64,000 nt of DNA, from the NCBI GenBank assembly GCA_036172665.1, contig CM069872.1, positions 23,681,001 to 23,745,000 of the forward strand. Direction: 5' to 3'. The translations under genes and the position numbers were made by a program. The notes beneath the pieces were generated by a model. That model had not been told where the DNA came from, did no database searches, and worked only from the letters and a program-made list of their open reading frames with translations. This DNA is from Prosopocoilus inquinatus (taxonomy: Eukaryota; Arthropoda; Insecta; Coleoptera; Lucanidae). Positions 34,969-45,651 of the stretch are shown here, piece by piece (position 1 is the stretch's first letter; the number at the start of each line of letters is the position of its first letter).

Positions 34969-36126
34969 TCTTTCATTATTGTCAAGTATTAGACCAAGAT
35001 TTTTAGCACTAGTTACTAGGGGTATGTCACAGCCATTTAAGGAAAATTTAACTTTAGTCAGCAAATCTGAGCATAGTTTATCAGAACCAAAAATTAAGGC
35101 GCGAGATTTACTAGGATTAACTGTTAATGAGTGGGCTTCAGAAAATTTGGCGATTCGAAGCAAATCGTCGTTAATGAGCGAAATAGCTGTATCTGCAACA
35201 TGTGCTTTAAATTTATAATTTAACTGGCTATCGTCAGCATACATGTGCAAAGTGCAATGCATTACGGCATCATTGAATTTACTGGTGTATATTAAAAACA
35301 GTAAGGGCCCGAGAACAGAACCCTGAGATACTCCGGAAGTTAGAGGTAACGGATTGGATATGACGTCATTGAGTTTGACGCTTTGCGTCCGAGTAAATAA
35401 GTAACTTTTTAATAAATTATTAGCATCCAGACTAAAACCAATGTTATCAAGTATCGCAAAAAGGACCTCATGGTTCATAGTATCGAACGCCTTACTATAA
35501 TCCAACAATACCAGGGCACCGAGATAACCAGCATCTAAAGCGCACAAGATATCATCAACAATAATGATAAGAGATGTGGTGCAACTATAGCCCTTCCTAA
35601 ATCCCGACTGTGAAGCCGGTAATATTTGAAGTGAAGTTACATATTCATAAATTTGCTAATGCATAACTTTTTCCAGGACTTTCGAGAGCACAGGTAAAAT
35701 ACTAATTGGTCTGAGGTCTTTAAGAGAGTTCGGTAGTTTGACTTTGGGGATGGGGATAACATGCGCATGACGCCATACCTCGGGAAACACATTGTCAGTC
35801 AGGCAGCAATTAATTATATGAGTTATGTGAGGAAGTATGGTAGGACAACACAACTTAATCATATCAGCACTGATATTATCAGATCCCACAGATTTAGTAT
35901 TTAAGTGAATAAGTATGTTGCCGATAGTGGTTAAGTCAACGGCAGTAAAATTGAAGTTAGAAGAATTGGTTGGAGATTTATTGTTATTATTGTAAAATGA
36001 AATAATATCTTTATTAGCATTTATATGGTTAGGTATGGAATTGATAAAGAAATTGTTGATTTCGTTAACATCAACAAATTTAGAAGGAAGAGATTTTTTT
36101 TTCGAAGTTAAATTCATTACTTTCAA
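34969..36126 (-). pseudogene. CR1/jockey-type reverse transcriptase
   Basis: The domain shows LRPISILPVLSKVLEKVM, SGFRKGYSC, LLDYSKAFDTMNH, GVSQGSVLGPLLFLIY and the catalytic YADDSQ, in the order of the family. One in-frame stop (about 35653, after KVMH) breaks it. A frameshift near 36130-36210 separates it from the endonuclease. The 3' end is cut by the hammerhead array. The enzyme copies its RNA at a nicked target; this copy is inactive. Confidence 0.85.
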
Positions 36127-36206
36127 TTTGCTCCATAAACTCTGATTGCTTAGATACTCAAAGTACGCTTTTTTCTCGAACTTAATTGTAAGGTTAGTTG
36201 GGTTCT

Positions 36207-36987
36207 TTAAAGATTTGTAACAGTTAAATGAGGAAGCAGACCAGTTTGTCTGTATTTATATTTAGCTTTATCACGAAGAGACATTAAAAATTTTAAGTTA
36301 TCAGTTAACCAACCTGCAGGCCTCTTGCTGACTTTAAAAGTTTTTACTGGAGCATGAGTATCGAAAAATTGCAGAATACATTCGTTAAGGTATAAGATTT
36401 TTTCGTTAGTATTAGGAATGGAGTATATGTTGTTCCAGGGCAAGTTAGTGAGGTCTAGATTAAAATTATTTAAGTCAAAGAGTTTATAATTTCTAGATGT
36501 CTTGAATACTGGAGTTACCTCTGGTTTTGTAAAATTCAGAGTACACTCGATTAAGTCGTGATCGGAAAGATCACAATCAACTACCGCTGAGTTTAGTACT
36601 CTGGAATCATCGGAAACAATAATTACGTCTAATAAACATCTGGTTGATTCTGTAATTCTAGTGGGCTCATTAATACTTTGTGAAAGGTTTAAAGATTTAA
36701 GCATGGAATCAAGGTATTCTGTAACAGTACTGTCATAATTGAGCAAGTTAATGTTCAGATCGCCAAGTAACACAATATTGTCAGAATATGCACTATTAGT
36801 TAAAAGTGTATTTTCCAATTCATCAATAAAAACCTTATAATTTTCATTGGGTGGTCTGTAAGCAACACCAACAATTAGTGAACCATGCAATAGATTTATA
36901 GAAATCCACAACTGTTCAATGCTATTATTACATAGAACAGATGAAAAATGCAAAGAGTTGCGAATATATAAACCAACACCACCTCCA
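36207..36987 (-). pseudogene. CR1/jockey-type AP endonuclease domain
   Basis: The endonuclease/exonuclease/phosphatase domain begins mid-domain at RGGGVGLYIRNSL. It continues with VGVAYRPPNENY, the LLGDLNINLL motif, INEPTRIT and CDLSDHDLIECTL, where D-L-N and S-D-H are catalytic signatures. The N-terminal third is missing because the element is 5'-truncated at the hammerhead copy. It ends with a frameshift near 36207. Confidence 0.83.
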
Positions 36988-37130
36988 CGAAATCGTTTTT
37001 GATTGCAGTGAAAACCTCGAGCAGCCTCTGTACAGCTGTTTCAGTCTTATTTGGGTTTTTTTCAGCAGAGACGTAACTCGAAATTTTCACTGCAACAAAA
37101 TTTCGAATAAATTGGTCAAGTCGTTTTTGG
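36988..37130 (-). repeat. Hammerhead retrozyme copy, part 2, with mutated core
   Basis: This is the continuation of the unit split by the retrotransposon. The ribozyme region is at 37023-37072 on the minus strand. Stem I GTCTCTG/CAGAGGC is intact, but the core reads CTGAAAA, so the essential G8 is A, and stem II is degraded (ACCC/GACT). This copy should be inactive. Confidence 0.75.
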
Positions 37131-37801
37131 CCAATACTTGCTTGTTAAGTATTGGCAAGTGTCGAGTAATGTGTATTAAAACGCGGCGTGCAACTCGGCA
37201 CTACTTGCACGTTACTTGTACTTCCCATTCGTTGTCGTTAAACTGTCCAAAGTCAAACGGGCAAGTGTTAAACGGATTGGCTACGTAGAAGTAGCTGAGT
37301 AATGTGTATGGTTCGACTTTTACTTGCATAAATACTCGCCGAGTACTTGCCAAGTACCACGTAATGAGTAACCGGCTTAAGCGTAAGTACGATACGATGA
37401 AGGCCGATTTAAATTCTGTGCCTACTTGGTTTCATCTTATAATAGACGTGTTTTTTTACCGCAAAACTCACTTCATAAAGTTTACGGATTACTTTGAGCC
37501 GTAAAAGAATATAATTTTTGAGCGTTATAAATTCAGTGCCCATGTTTAAACTACGGAAGAAAACCAGTTGACGTATTTACTACTTCTTTACACAAGGAGT
37601 GTTCTTTTATTCATCAAAGAGCTAAGCACATTAATTGGAAAAACATCAAAGCGTAATTTTATTCATCTTACATTTTGCGATTAAACTAATCATGCTGGTC
37701 TTTTATTCTACGACGAGGTAATCGAAAACTCATCGGAGTCATCTGTATTTATTGCTGATAAACCAATGAATTAGGGAGGGGAGAGAGAATTGTAGACGTT
37801 A

Positions 37802-39163
37802 TACCGGGCTTTCAATTTAATTCCTCATTCAAGTAAGCTGTGATTTTTTTGTGAAGTTGACGACACAATTCTAGAGAAAACAGTTGTCATTAACTGTCAG
37901 TACTCATCATAACATCAAATAAAAACACAACATTAAAGTTTAAAGTAGATGCTCAAAGTGCTCTCCTTCAGCTTGAATACATAAGCGTACTCTGCGTTTC
38001 ATGTTTTCAAACCCCTTTGCTAAATGTTCGGAGGTATGTTAGCACACACATCTGTAATGCCCGCACGAAGTTCTTCGATTGTGTGACGCGTAGTTCTAAA
38101 AAACTGTGTTTTTCATGTGCGGATAAATGAAGTAATCCATAATTGTGAGATCCGGAGACCTTGCAGGAAGATTCACAATCCGATTATCGAAATACTGCTG
38201 CAAGAAAGTCATTGTTTGATGAGCAGTGTGGCAGTAGCATTGTCTTGCTGAAAAAACCCTTCTGTAAGTTCATCATCATGTAGTTGATTAATGAAAGGTT
38301 CTAATAACTCATTTCGGTATCTTTGCAGTTTAAAGTCGTTAAAAAAGCAGTTACTGAGTCGTTAAAAAATATTGGTCCGATGATACGCCTTCTTGACACT
38401 GCTAGTCAAACACCAATTTTTAATGGATGTAATGGAGTTTCCACAAATTCATGGAGATTTTCTGCTGACCATATTCTCATATTCTGTTTATTTAAATACC
38501 CTGAGAGATGAAACTAGGCCTCATCGGAAAAGAAACACTTGTCAAGAATGTCGTCGTTGTTTAAATTATCAAGAAACCACTGACAATATTCTGTTCTTCT
38601 GTGAAAATCTACGGGCCTGAGTTCGTGGACTGCTTGAATCTTATATGGATAAAGCTTTAAGTCTTTTTTAAGAATAGTGTGACATTTTCCCACTGATAGC
38701 TGAACTTCTTGTGAAAGTTTCGCAATAGATTTCTTGGGAGAGTGTTCCATTCGATCCCGAACATCTTCAGTGCAGGCTGCGGTCCTTTTCTTAGCTGCTC
38801 CGCTCCCTGTTTTGCGACAAGTGATCCTGTTTCACGAAATTTAAGAACACAAGCATGGATATGTTTAACTAGCTGTTCATAAGTAATAGCAAAATTAGGA
38901 AACTGCTGTCGAAGCTTCTGTACACACTTATTAATTAAATAAACTAACTGTCCATTTTCTATTCTACCGGTTTGAAAATAACTTTCAACAATAAATATTT
39001 TCTGCTGTAATTCTAACATTTTGAATTAATTGAAAATACAAAGTGTCAATTTGACATTTGTTTAATTAAATAATTGAACAGCTATCAGTGCTGCAAATCT
39101 TAGGAGAAAAAAACAATGAAATCATAGCCCACTTTAATGAGGAATTCAATTGAAGGCACGGTA
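37802..39163 (-). mobile_element. Mariner-like DNA transposon, degenerate
   Basis: Terminal inverted repeats of about 45 bp: taccgggctttcaatttaat at the left and the complement of taccgtgccttcaattgaat at the right, both followed by tcctcatt. Between them is a decayed transposase on the minus strand. The element is about 1.36 kb, the normal size for the family. Confidence 0.78.
37950..39019 (-). pseudogene. Mariner-type transposase, multiply broken
   Basis: The frame starts MLELQQKIFIVESYFQTGRI at 39019. It shows a helix-turn-helix region, SIAKLSQEVQLSVGKCHTIL, then DFHRRTEYCQWFLDNL and the first catalytic aspartate in FFSDEA. It then decays through stops and frameshifts. A second aspartate lies in a degraded QQDNATAH-like segment near 38220 and the third in ARSPDL near 38150. 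It is clearly a different lineage from the transposase at 19379-20393. Confidence 0.8.
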
Positions 39164-39314
39164 TTTATTGTATTTGTAAACATCAAAACCACCAAAACCA
39201 GTGCTGCCAATCGCATTAAGTCTGGAATCCCGCAATTCTAATGAAAATTAAATTAATTAAATACCGGGTGTCCGGTAATTGTTCCCAATCTTCTTTTTAA
39301 ACATCGACCCCTTA

Positions 39315-39442
39315 GGCCCAGTTTTACAAATGCGGTTCAACTTTGAACCGAGGCTTAAACCCTTAGCAACAATTGTTGAAATAATCGTTGCTAAGGGTTT
39401 AAGCCTCGGTTCAAAGTTAAACCGCATTTGTAAAACTGGACC
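39315..39442. repeat. PIF/Harbinger-like MITE, copy 2
   Basis: A 128-bp almost perfect palindrome from ggcccagttttacaaatgcg to its complement. The arms around acccttagcaac/gttgctaagggt match with very few differences. It is flanked by tta on both sides (39312-39314 and 39443-39445). Less diverged than copy 1 at 13349-13476. Confidence 0.8.
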
Positions 39443-39982
39443 TTACAAGGAAATAAAAATTTTCATCGAGCCTCTTTCGAATTTAATTAATATTTCTAAA
39501 ACAGTAGGTGCAGATCTACTAATAATGTTAAATTTAAATTTTGTTAGGTTTTGACAATTTGTTATTTATTTATTTTGATTTGATTTTTTTTTATTATAAA
39601 CCGATCTCTCGCCGATTCTCTTATTTTTATATTTGAATTATCACTTTTATTCTCTTTTTGTCCAAACTTTCGTCAGTGTTCTCGATTCGATTCATTTAGT
39701 TTAACAGAATTTTTATTTTAGTCTTATTTTCATCAACGATCGTCTTTTGTTTTGGAATTCGTGTTATTTTTGAAATTCATTTGACTTATTTTAATGTTTT
39801 AACTACCAGTTTATTATCTTTTTTTGCTTTCTGTTTTGTTTGATTTGTAATAATCCAGATTCTTAGGATATTTTATTAAGTTAGAATTCGTATCATGACT
39901 CGTGAAGAATACAAAACACATGCAGCGTTCTGCAACGAAAACGTTCGTCAAGCTTGCGATGTATGATAACGAATGAACTATA

Positions 39983-40562
39983 AGAGATAGGTACAGGGAA
40001 TGCTAATACAGGAAGAAAGAACATTTAATTCTGAGTCACATAGTATAAAAATATACTAGGCGTTCAATTTAAAAAACATGATTTTTCGACAGTTGAAATT
40101 AGTTCTAATAGAAGTTACTTTTCAAACAGCCTGTAAGCAATCAAGTGAAAAACTGGACACGATCTGAAAGAATGTTACTGAAGCCTACTACAGGCCAAAA
40201 ATGGGCATCATGTTTTTTGTTGCACAAAGATGGCAGTATCATAATCAAGGTTGTGCAAATCTGATTTAGTTTAAAAAAATGAAAATATCTCGGAAACGGT
40301 TAATTTTTCTTGTATCACATGTTGCACAAAATATTTTTAGAATTCTATGTAGATTTAAAAAATTCATTAAAAAATGAGGTATTCCATTTAAAATAAGAAA
40401 GTTGGCAGCTACTTCCGGTATAAGCGGAAGTGTCCGAAAATTGAAAATATTATACTTTGATAGATCATCGTCGTTAACTTATAACTGCAAAATATGAGAC
40501 AGAAAATCAAAGGAGAAGTCCGTAAACTTTTAATGAAAGTGTTGCCTGAATTTCCCTGTATA
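39983..40562 (-). repeat. Single arm of a foldback element
   Basis: Collinear with the right arm of the element at 21725-23610: aaaatatactaggcgttcaa, the cactacaggcc region, caaagatggcagtatcataa, aagaaagttggcagctactt and the end ccctgtata. The opposite arm is missing, so this is either one arm left by deletion or a shorter source form. Confidence 0.7.
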
Positions 40563-40735
40563 TATCTTCTTTTATAAAAAAAAATTGTTACAATATGACA
40601 GATATGGTACCACAGTGAATGTTTATGGTTAAAAGGACACTTTTCTATCAGCTTTTCACAAATTTGTTACAAGAAATAACACCATGTTGTATAGGTCTTG
40701 GAAATAAATGTATCGACAATGTTTTACTATGCCCC

Positions 40736-40927
40736 AAGGTACTACGCCCGCCAAAAATATCTGGGATACCTCTTTGCGTGTGTTTTTGAATTATTTTAAT
40801 AGTTTAAAATGCAGCTTTAAACCATTCATCTTGCTATGTAGAGCTTATTTCTATGGTAATGTATAAAACACTTCGTTACGTTTACAGTAGGACATGTTAC
40901 ATGTCCCAGATTTTTTTAGCGGGCGTA
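40736..40927. repeat. Small hairpin MITE
   Basis: The left arm gtactacgcccgccaaaaat faces the right arm tttttttagcgggcgtagta. It directly abuts the start of the foldback element at 40929. Confidence 0.65.
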
Positions 40928-42104
40928 GTACAGGTTGGCCCAACGATGCGCAATTCTTCTGTGAGGCTTATGGGAAAAAAATTAGGAAAAAAATCTATAA
41001 AGAATTTTATACTAGACAATACGCGGCATATTGTAAAATTATTTTGAACTATACAGAGTGATCAGAAAATTGGTGGTTCGTGGAAACTTATTTTTTTTTA
41101 ATGGTACACCCTGTATATTTCTAGATATTTGGATGCGCCACAGTAAGCTGATTACAGCAGTACAAAGATATATTGATTTTATTGAATAACTTTCATAAAA
41201 TATTTTTTTTTCTTGAAGAATTTTGCAAAAATTCAGTACGTTTGAATTTGAATTTCTGATTAATGAGGTAACACAGACGAACGAAAATCTAACACGATAT
41301 TTTTAGGACTTTGGCCTTTATGAAAATGTGAACAAAATTAAGATATCATTTTGCAATATACTGAACGATCGATACTTACGAAACATTCGGTATCTCATTT
41401 TTTTTTAATGGAATGGTCTACTTTTTATTTCAGAAATGGATAGCACTTAAATGCAGCTTTCTGCTGATATCAGGTTATATACCTTTATTTTTAATAATTT
41501 CGTCACTAGAAATTTTCTTTTTATAAGTATTTCAATGGTCGGCGTCTTAAACTATACACCCAGTATTCCTACTTTCCTACCTAAATTCATTCATTCGAAG
41601 TCATTTTTCGATCATTTGATTCTACTTTCAAAGATTTCTAATTGAATACCTCCGCGATAGGATTTATTTTACCAAAAATAAATTAAAACCGACCATTGAA
41701 ATACTTGTAAAAAGAAAATTTTTAGTGACGGAATTATTAAAAATAAAGATATATAACCTTATATCGGCAGAAAGCTACATTTAAGTGCTATCTATTTCTG
41801 AAATAAAAAGTAGGCCGTTCTATTAAAAAAAATAAGATACCAAATGTTTCATCAGTATCGATCGCTCGGTGTAATGCAAAAAGGTATCTTAATTTTGTTC
41901 ACATTTTCATAAAGGCCAAAGTCCCAAAAATATCGTGTCAGATTTTCGTTCGTCTGTGTTATCTCATTAATCAGAAATTCAAATTCAAACTTACTGAATT
42001 TTTGCAAAATTCTTCAAGAAAAAAAAATTATTTTATGAAACACGAATAAATTAAATAAAACACTATTTTAGTATATATCACTATATTTAACACAAGAATT
42101 GTGA

Positions 42105-42140
42105 CTGCAGTTTCGGCATACAATGCCATTATCAAACTAA
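42105..42140 (-). ncRNA. Degenerate hammerhead-like motif in inverted leader
   Basis: Reverse complement of the motif at 48697-48732: TTGATAA in place of CTGANGA, stem II GGCAT/ATGCC, GAAAC, TGCA, GTC. Two core changes (C3 to U and G8 to A) make cleavage unlikely. Confidence 0.5.
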
Positions 42141-42230
42141 AATATTTTAACAAAACTTCAACTTAAAACTAGCGCTAAAACGATAGAGGTGTAGTACTGA
42201 GAATTCTAATTTAATTTAAATTTATTAAAT

Positions 42231-43782
42231 AAAGGCCCTAAATATTCACCAAACATAAACAATAAAAAACACAAGGAAGTTCTTGCTATCGAGTCTGAAA
42301 TAGCAAAAAATTACAATAACCTACCTAGACTTAAAATCTATGACGCCCTGAAAAACTACAAACCACAAATAATCAATCATTCTTCAGATGTGAAAGTCAT
42401 AAAAAGTTTAAAACAGAAAATTAACGAAAATGATTTAGTAATCACCAAGGCCGACAAAGGCAACACTGTTGTAGTATTATCAAGAAGAGATTACGACCAC
42501 AAAATACAAGAGTTCATTAATAAAGAAAAAATAATTGAAACGAAGACAGATCCCACGAACAAATTTCAAAATCAGATAAAAGAAGCCATCAAATCTAGTA
42601 ATGCCCTACTCACTAATGCCGAAAAATATAAACTAGTACAAATGAACACTACAGCACATAGACTATATGGATTATTAAAAATCCACAAAAACGAAGCCCC
42701 CATTAGACCGGTAGTCTCTTACATTGGTTGCCCGACAGCCCTATTAGCCACAAAACTTAATAATATCATAAAAACTCACACACAATTCCGAGATATCCAC
42801 GCAATAAAAAATACTATTGAATTAACAAAACAACTGAACCAAGAAACAATCCCCAGCAACTTAAAATTAGTCTCCTTCGACGTTTCAAATATGTTTTCTA
42901 ATATCCCACCCGACGAATGTATCCACTTAATAACAACCATGTTAGAGAGAAAAAAAGTTAACCCCATAATTACCAAAGAAATTCTAGATCTTACACAACT
43001 CGTTACTAAGCAAAACTATTTCACCTACGACAAAAAATTTTACAAACAGACTGAAGGTTTAGCTATGGGATCGCCCCTCAGCCCCTTACTTGCAGAAATA
43101 TTTATGGAATCTATTACTATACAAATCCTAACATCTGATTTAGCCAAAAAACACATACAATTTTGGTACCGATACGTCGACGATATTGTAGCTGGCTTCA
43201 TAGGTACAAATCGAAACTTACAATTATTTCTCTCCCACATAAATTCAATCCATCCCAAAATCAATTTCACACTTGAAACTGAACAAGAACACCAAATTAA
43301 TTTCCTTGACCTAACAATTACCCGAGAAATAAATTCCCTAAATTTCAAAATTTATAGAAAACCCACATATAGACTGCACTATTCCTATGGACTCCCTACA
43401 TCCACATCAGCACAAAATGGCAGCTTTCAATTCAATGATTCACCGAGCTATTAATTTACCTCTATCAGAAACCGAACTCAAAAATGAAATCGATATCATC
43501 ACACAAATAGCTCACAACAATGGATACAACAAAAAAACAATAGATAATATACTGAAGAACAAACAAACAAAACATAACCTCAGTCAAATTTACCCTCACG
43601 TTCATGACAATAAACAAACAAACCAATATACAACCTCAACATACAGCGGAAAAATCAGTGAAAAGATTGGAAAAATTCTTAATAAAAACAACAAAAATAT
43701 TATTCTCAGTTTTAAACCACAAACAAAATTATCTCACATCATTTTTAATGCAAAAGAGAAACTAGATCCGTTATGTACCTAA
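42231..43782 (+). pseudogene. Penelope-like reverse transcriptase, frameshifted
   Basis: Reading starts without ATG at NKGPKYSPN just after the inverted leader, so the N-terminus is truncated. It continues through DLVITKADKGNTVVVLSR, RLYGLLKIHK, APIRPVVSYIGCP, LVSFDVSNMFSNIPPDE, TEGLAMGSPLSPLLAEIFM and the catalytic YVDDIVAG. The frame ends at 43454. Homologous text continues in another frame from 43387 (HQHKMAAFNSMIHRA) to 43782, so there is one frameshift near 43375. A second one-base shift precedes the endonuclease at about 43780. The reverse transcriptase copies the element RNA at the nick; this copy is broken. Confidence 0.87.
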
Positions 43783-43790
43783 ATCAGGAG

Positions 43791-43992
43791 TGTAATAGAG
43801 TTGGCAACATTGTTAATATAGAGATATACACGTAGAAGAATGGCGTCGATGGCGTCCTAATTGATGTCTGTATCAAATTGTTATACTTACCTCCTAATAC
43901 CTACCTGTGTAATCATTTAGTGTTGTTACGGTGTTATTGACATTATAATAAACTATTCTAAAGACACATGTTATATCATTCACACGTTTACA
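43791..43992 (+). repeat. 5' LTR of gypsy element
   Basis: Begins TGTAATAGAGTTGG and ends CACACGTTTACA, with TG...CA ends. An AATAAA-like ataataaac lies at about 43949. Identical to the 3' LTR over 202 bp. Confidence 0.93.
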
Positions 43993-44002
43993 TGGCGCAG
44001 TC
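43993..44002 (+). promoter_or_regulatory. Primer binding site, tRNA-Ser type
   Basis: tggcgcagtc abuts the LTR. It equals the complement of the 3' end of insect tRNA-Ser (…GACTGCG plus CCA) over ten bases, the site used by several Drosophila gypsy-type elements. The match ends after ten bases. Confidence 0.75.
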
Positions 44003-44055
44003 ATAAAAATAAATAAGGTTAAAATAACGTGTGCAACAAGTGTTAAAAAAAAAAA

Positions 44056-45582
44056 ATGGAATTTCTAAAACAACCCAAGCCAATGGTGATGGAAGGAGAC
44101 CTAGCTTTGAATTGGAAGAAGTTTAAACAGAATTTTGAACTGTACTTGATGGGAACGGGAGGCAGCACAAAATCGCAGGAGGTACAAGCAGCGGTGCTAC
44201 TACATTGTGTGGGACAAGAGGTAGTAGATATTTTTAATACTCTTGATATGACAGCAGAGCAGAGTACGAACAAAAATAGTATACTAGAAAAGTTAGAAGC
44301 CCATTTCATACCTAAAACTAACGTTAGTGTTGAGAGGCATAAATTTAATATGCGTTCACAGGCACCAAATGAATCATTTGATACTTTCCTGACGGATTTA
44401 AGAAACGTGGCAGCTTCTTGCAATTTTGGAGACATGAGGGACAGTCTCATCAAAGACAGATTGGTATGTGGTATCGGTGACTCCAAGATAAAGGACCGGC
44501 TACTAAGGGAGGACAATCTAACACTGGATAAGGCAATCACAATATGTAAAGCAGCTGAACAAACAGAAGCACACCTCAAGAAGCTTTGGGATCAAAATAC
44601 AGTAGATATGCATGAAATAAAATCATCGGCTACAAGAAACAACACAGAGGAGTCGAGATATGGAGCAGGATGTGGACGAAGGCAGCAGAGATTTTTGAAT
44701 CACAAGCAAGAGACAAGAAATTATAAGACACCAGGGGGAACAAGGGCGAACCAAGAAGGCAATGGAGCGAATAGGCAAATAGGCACAAACTTACGAGGAC
44801 AACATCAGTCTCAACAGGGTAGACAACAGAAAAACATGCCAAGACAAACCAATTGTTACAGGTGCGGGTATGAAAAACATTCTTTGAATTTATGTCCAGC
44901 TAGGGATAAAATATGTAAGATTTGTAAAAAACAAGGACATTTTGCAAAAGTCTGTAAAACTAAATCGCTAAATGAAGTCAAAATGGCTTGCATGAATGAT
45001 AATATTAATACACATCAAGAAAATTTTGAGTCACAAACTTATGTTCTGGACAGTATACAAAGTGATAAAAATGAAGACTCTTGGATGATGAATATAAAAT
45101 TTCTGGATTCTAATAAAATGATTAATTTCAAATTAGATACAGGTGCGCAAATAAATGCAATACCAGAGCAGATTTATGCAAAGTTGAATGTGGTAAATGA
45201 TCTTAAACCTTGTAATTTTAAAGTTACTAATTATTCAGGAGATTTAATTAAAATATTGGGTTCATGTAAATTGAAAATCGAAGCTAAAAATGAGATTTAT
45301 AATGTAGAATTTGTAGTTGTACGCACAAAAACATTAAGTACACCGGTACTGGGTTTAAAAACGATACAAGAGTTAGACTTGTTGAAAAGGGTTTTAATGA
45401 TAGAGGACAAAAATCAGAAAGATATAATTACAAAAAATAATCAATTATTTCAAGGTATAGGAAAAATTAAAGCAAAACCATGTGAAATTAAACTCAAAGA
45501 AAATTATCAGCCAGTTGTTGTTCCCAGTAGAAGGGTTCCATTTCAGTTAGTAAACAAGTTAAAGGAGGAACTAGATAATTAA
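44056..45582 (+). CDS. gag: Gypsy gag-protease
   Basis: A 508-codon frame starting MEFLKQPKPMVMEGDLALNW. Residues 1-200 form a gag capsid-like region (FEQNFELYLM-type start, RHKFNMRSQAPNESFDTFL). Near residues 275-310 are two zinc knuckles: CYRCGYEKHSLNLC and CKICKKQGHFAKVC. Near residue 360 is the aspartic protease active site, FKLDTGAQINAIP. The end enters the N-terminal edge of the reverse transcriptase (VVVPSRRVPFQLVNKL) and stops in a taataataa run. Gag packages the RNA and the protease matures the polyprotein. In related elements gag and pol are usually one frame or joined by frameshift; here the stop goes with a local deletion. Confidence 0.9.
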   Translation: MEFLKQPKPMVMEGDLALNWKKFKQNFELYLMGTGGSTKSQEVQAAVLLHCVGQEVVDIFNTLDMTAEQSTNKNSILEKLEAHFIPKTNVSVERHKFNMRSQAPNESFDTFLTDLRNVAASCNFGDMRDSLIKDRLVCGIGDSKIKDRLLREDNLTLDKAITICKAAEQTEAHLKKLWDQNTVDMHEIKSSATRNNTEESRYGAGCGRRQQRFLNHKQETRNYKTPGGTRANQEGNGANRQIGTNLRGQHQSQQGRQQKNMPRQTNCYRCGYEKHSLNLCPARDKICKICKKQGHFAKVCKTKSLNEVKMACMNDNINTHQENFESQTYVLDSIQSDKNEDSWMMNIKFLDSNKMINFKLDTGAQINAIPEQIYAKLNVVNDLKPCNFKVTNYSGDLIKILGSCKLKIEAKNEIYNVEFVVVRTKTLSTPVLGLKTIQELDLLKRVLMIEDKNQKDIITKNNQLFQGIGKIKAKPCEIKLKENYQPVVVPSRRVPFQLVNKLKEELDN

Positions 45583-45651
45583 TAATAATTAAATAAATCA
45601 ATTATTCGCGAAAGACAGGAATTACCAACTTTTGAGGAAATAACAAAAGAT

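Larger units (their letters stand above)
33511..36987 (-). mobile_element. CR1/jockey-type non-LTR retrotransposon, broken
   Basis: Read on the minus strand, the element has an endonuclease domain (36207-36987, truncated at its start), reverse transcriptase (36126-34969), a C-terminal domain (34436-33853), a 3' untranslated region and a 3' end of simple repeats (tattattatt) near 33510. It inserted inside one hammerhead unit, whose halves flank it. A second hammerhead array (34440-34968) interrupts its reverse transcriptase C-terminal part. Confidence 0.82.

Noticed and set aside
44043..44579. Minus-strand frame of 178 codons
   Set aside because: It is the complement of the gypsy gag frame, whose zinc knuckles and protease motif identify the true coding strand.
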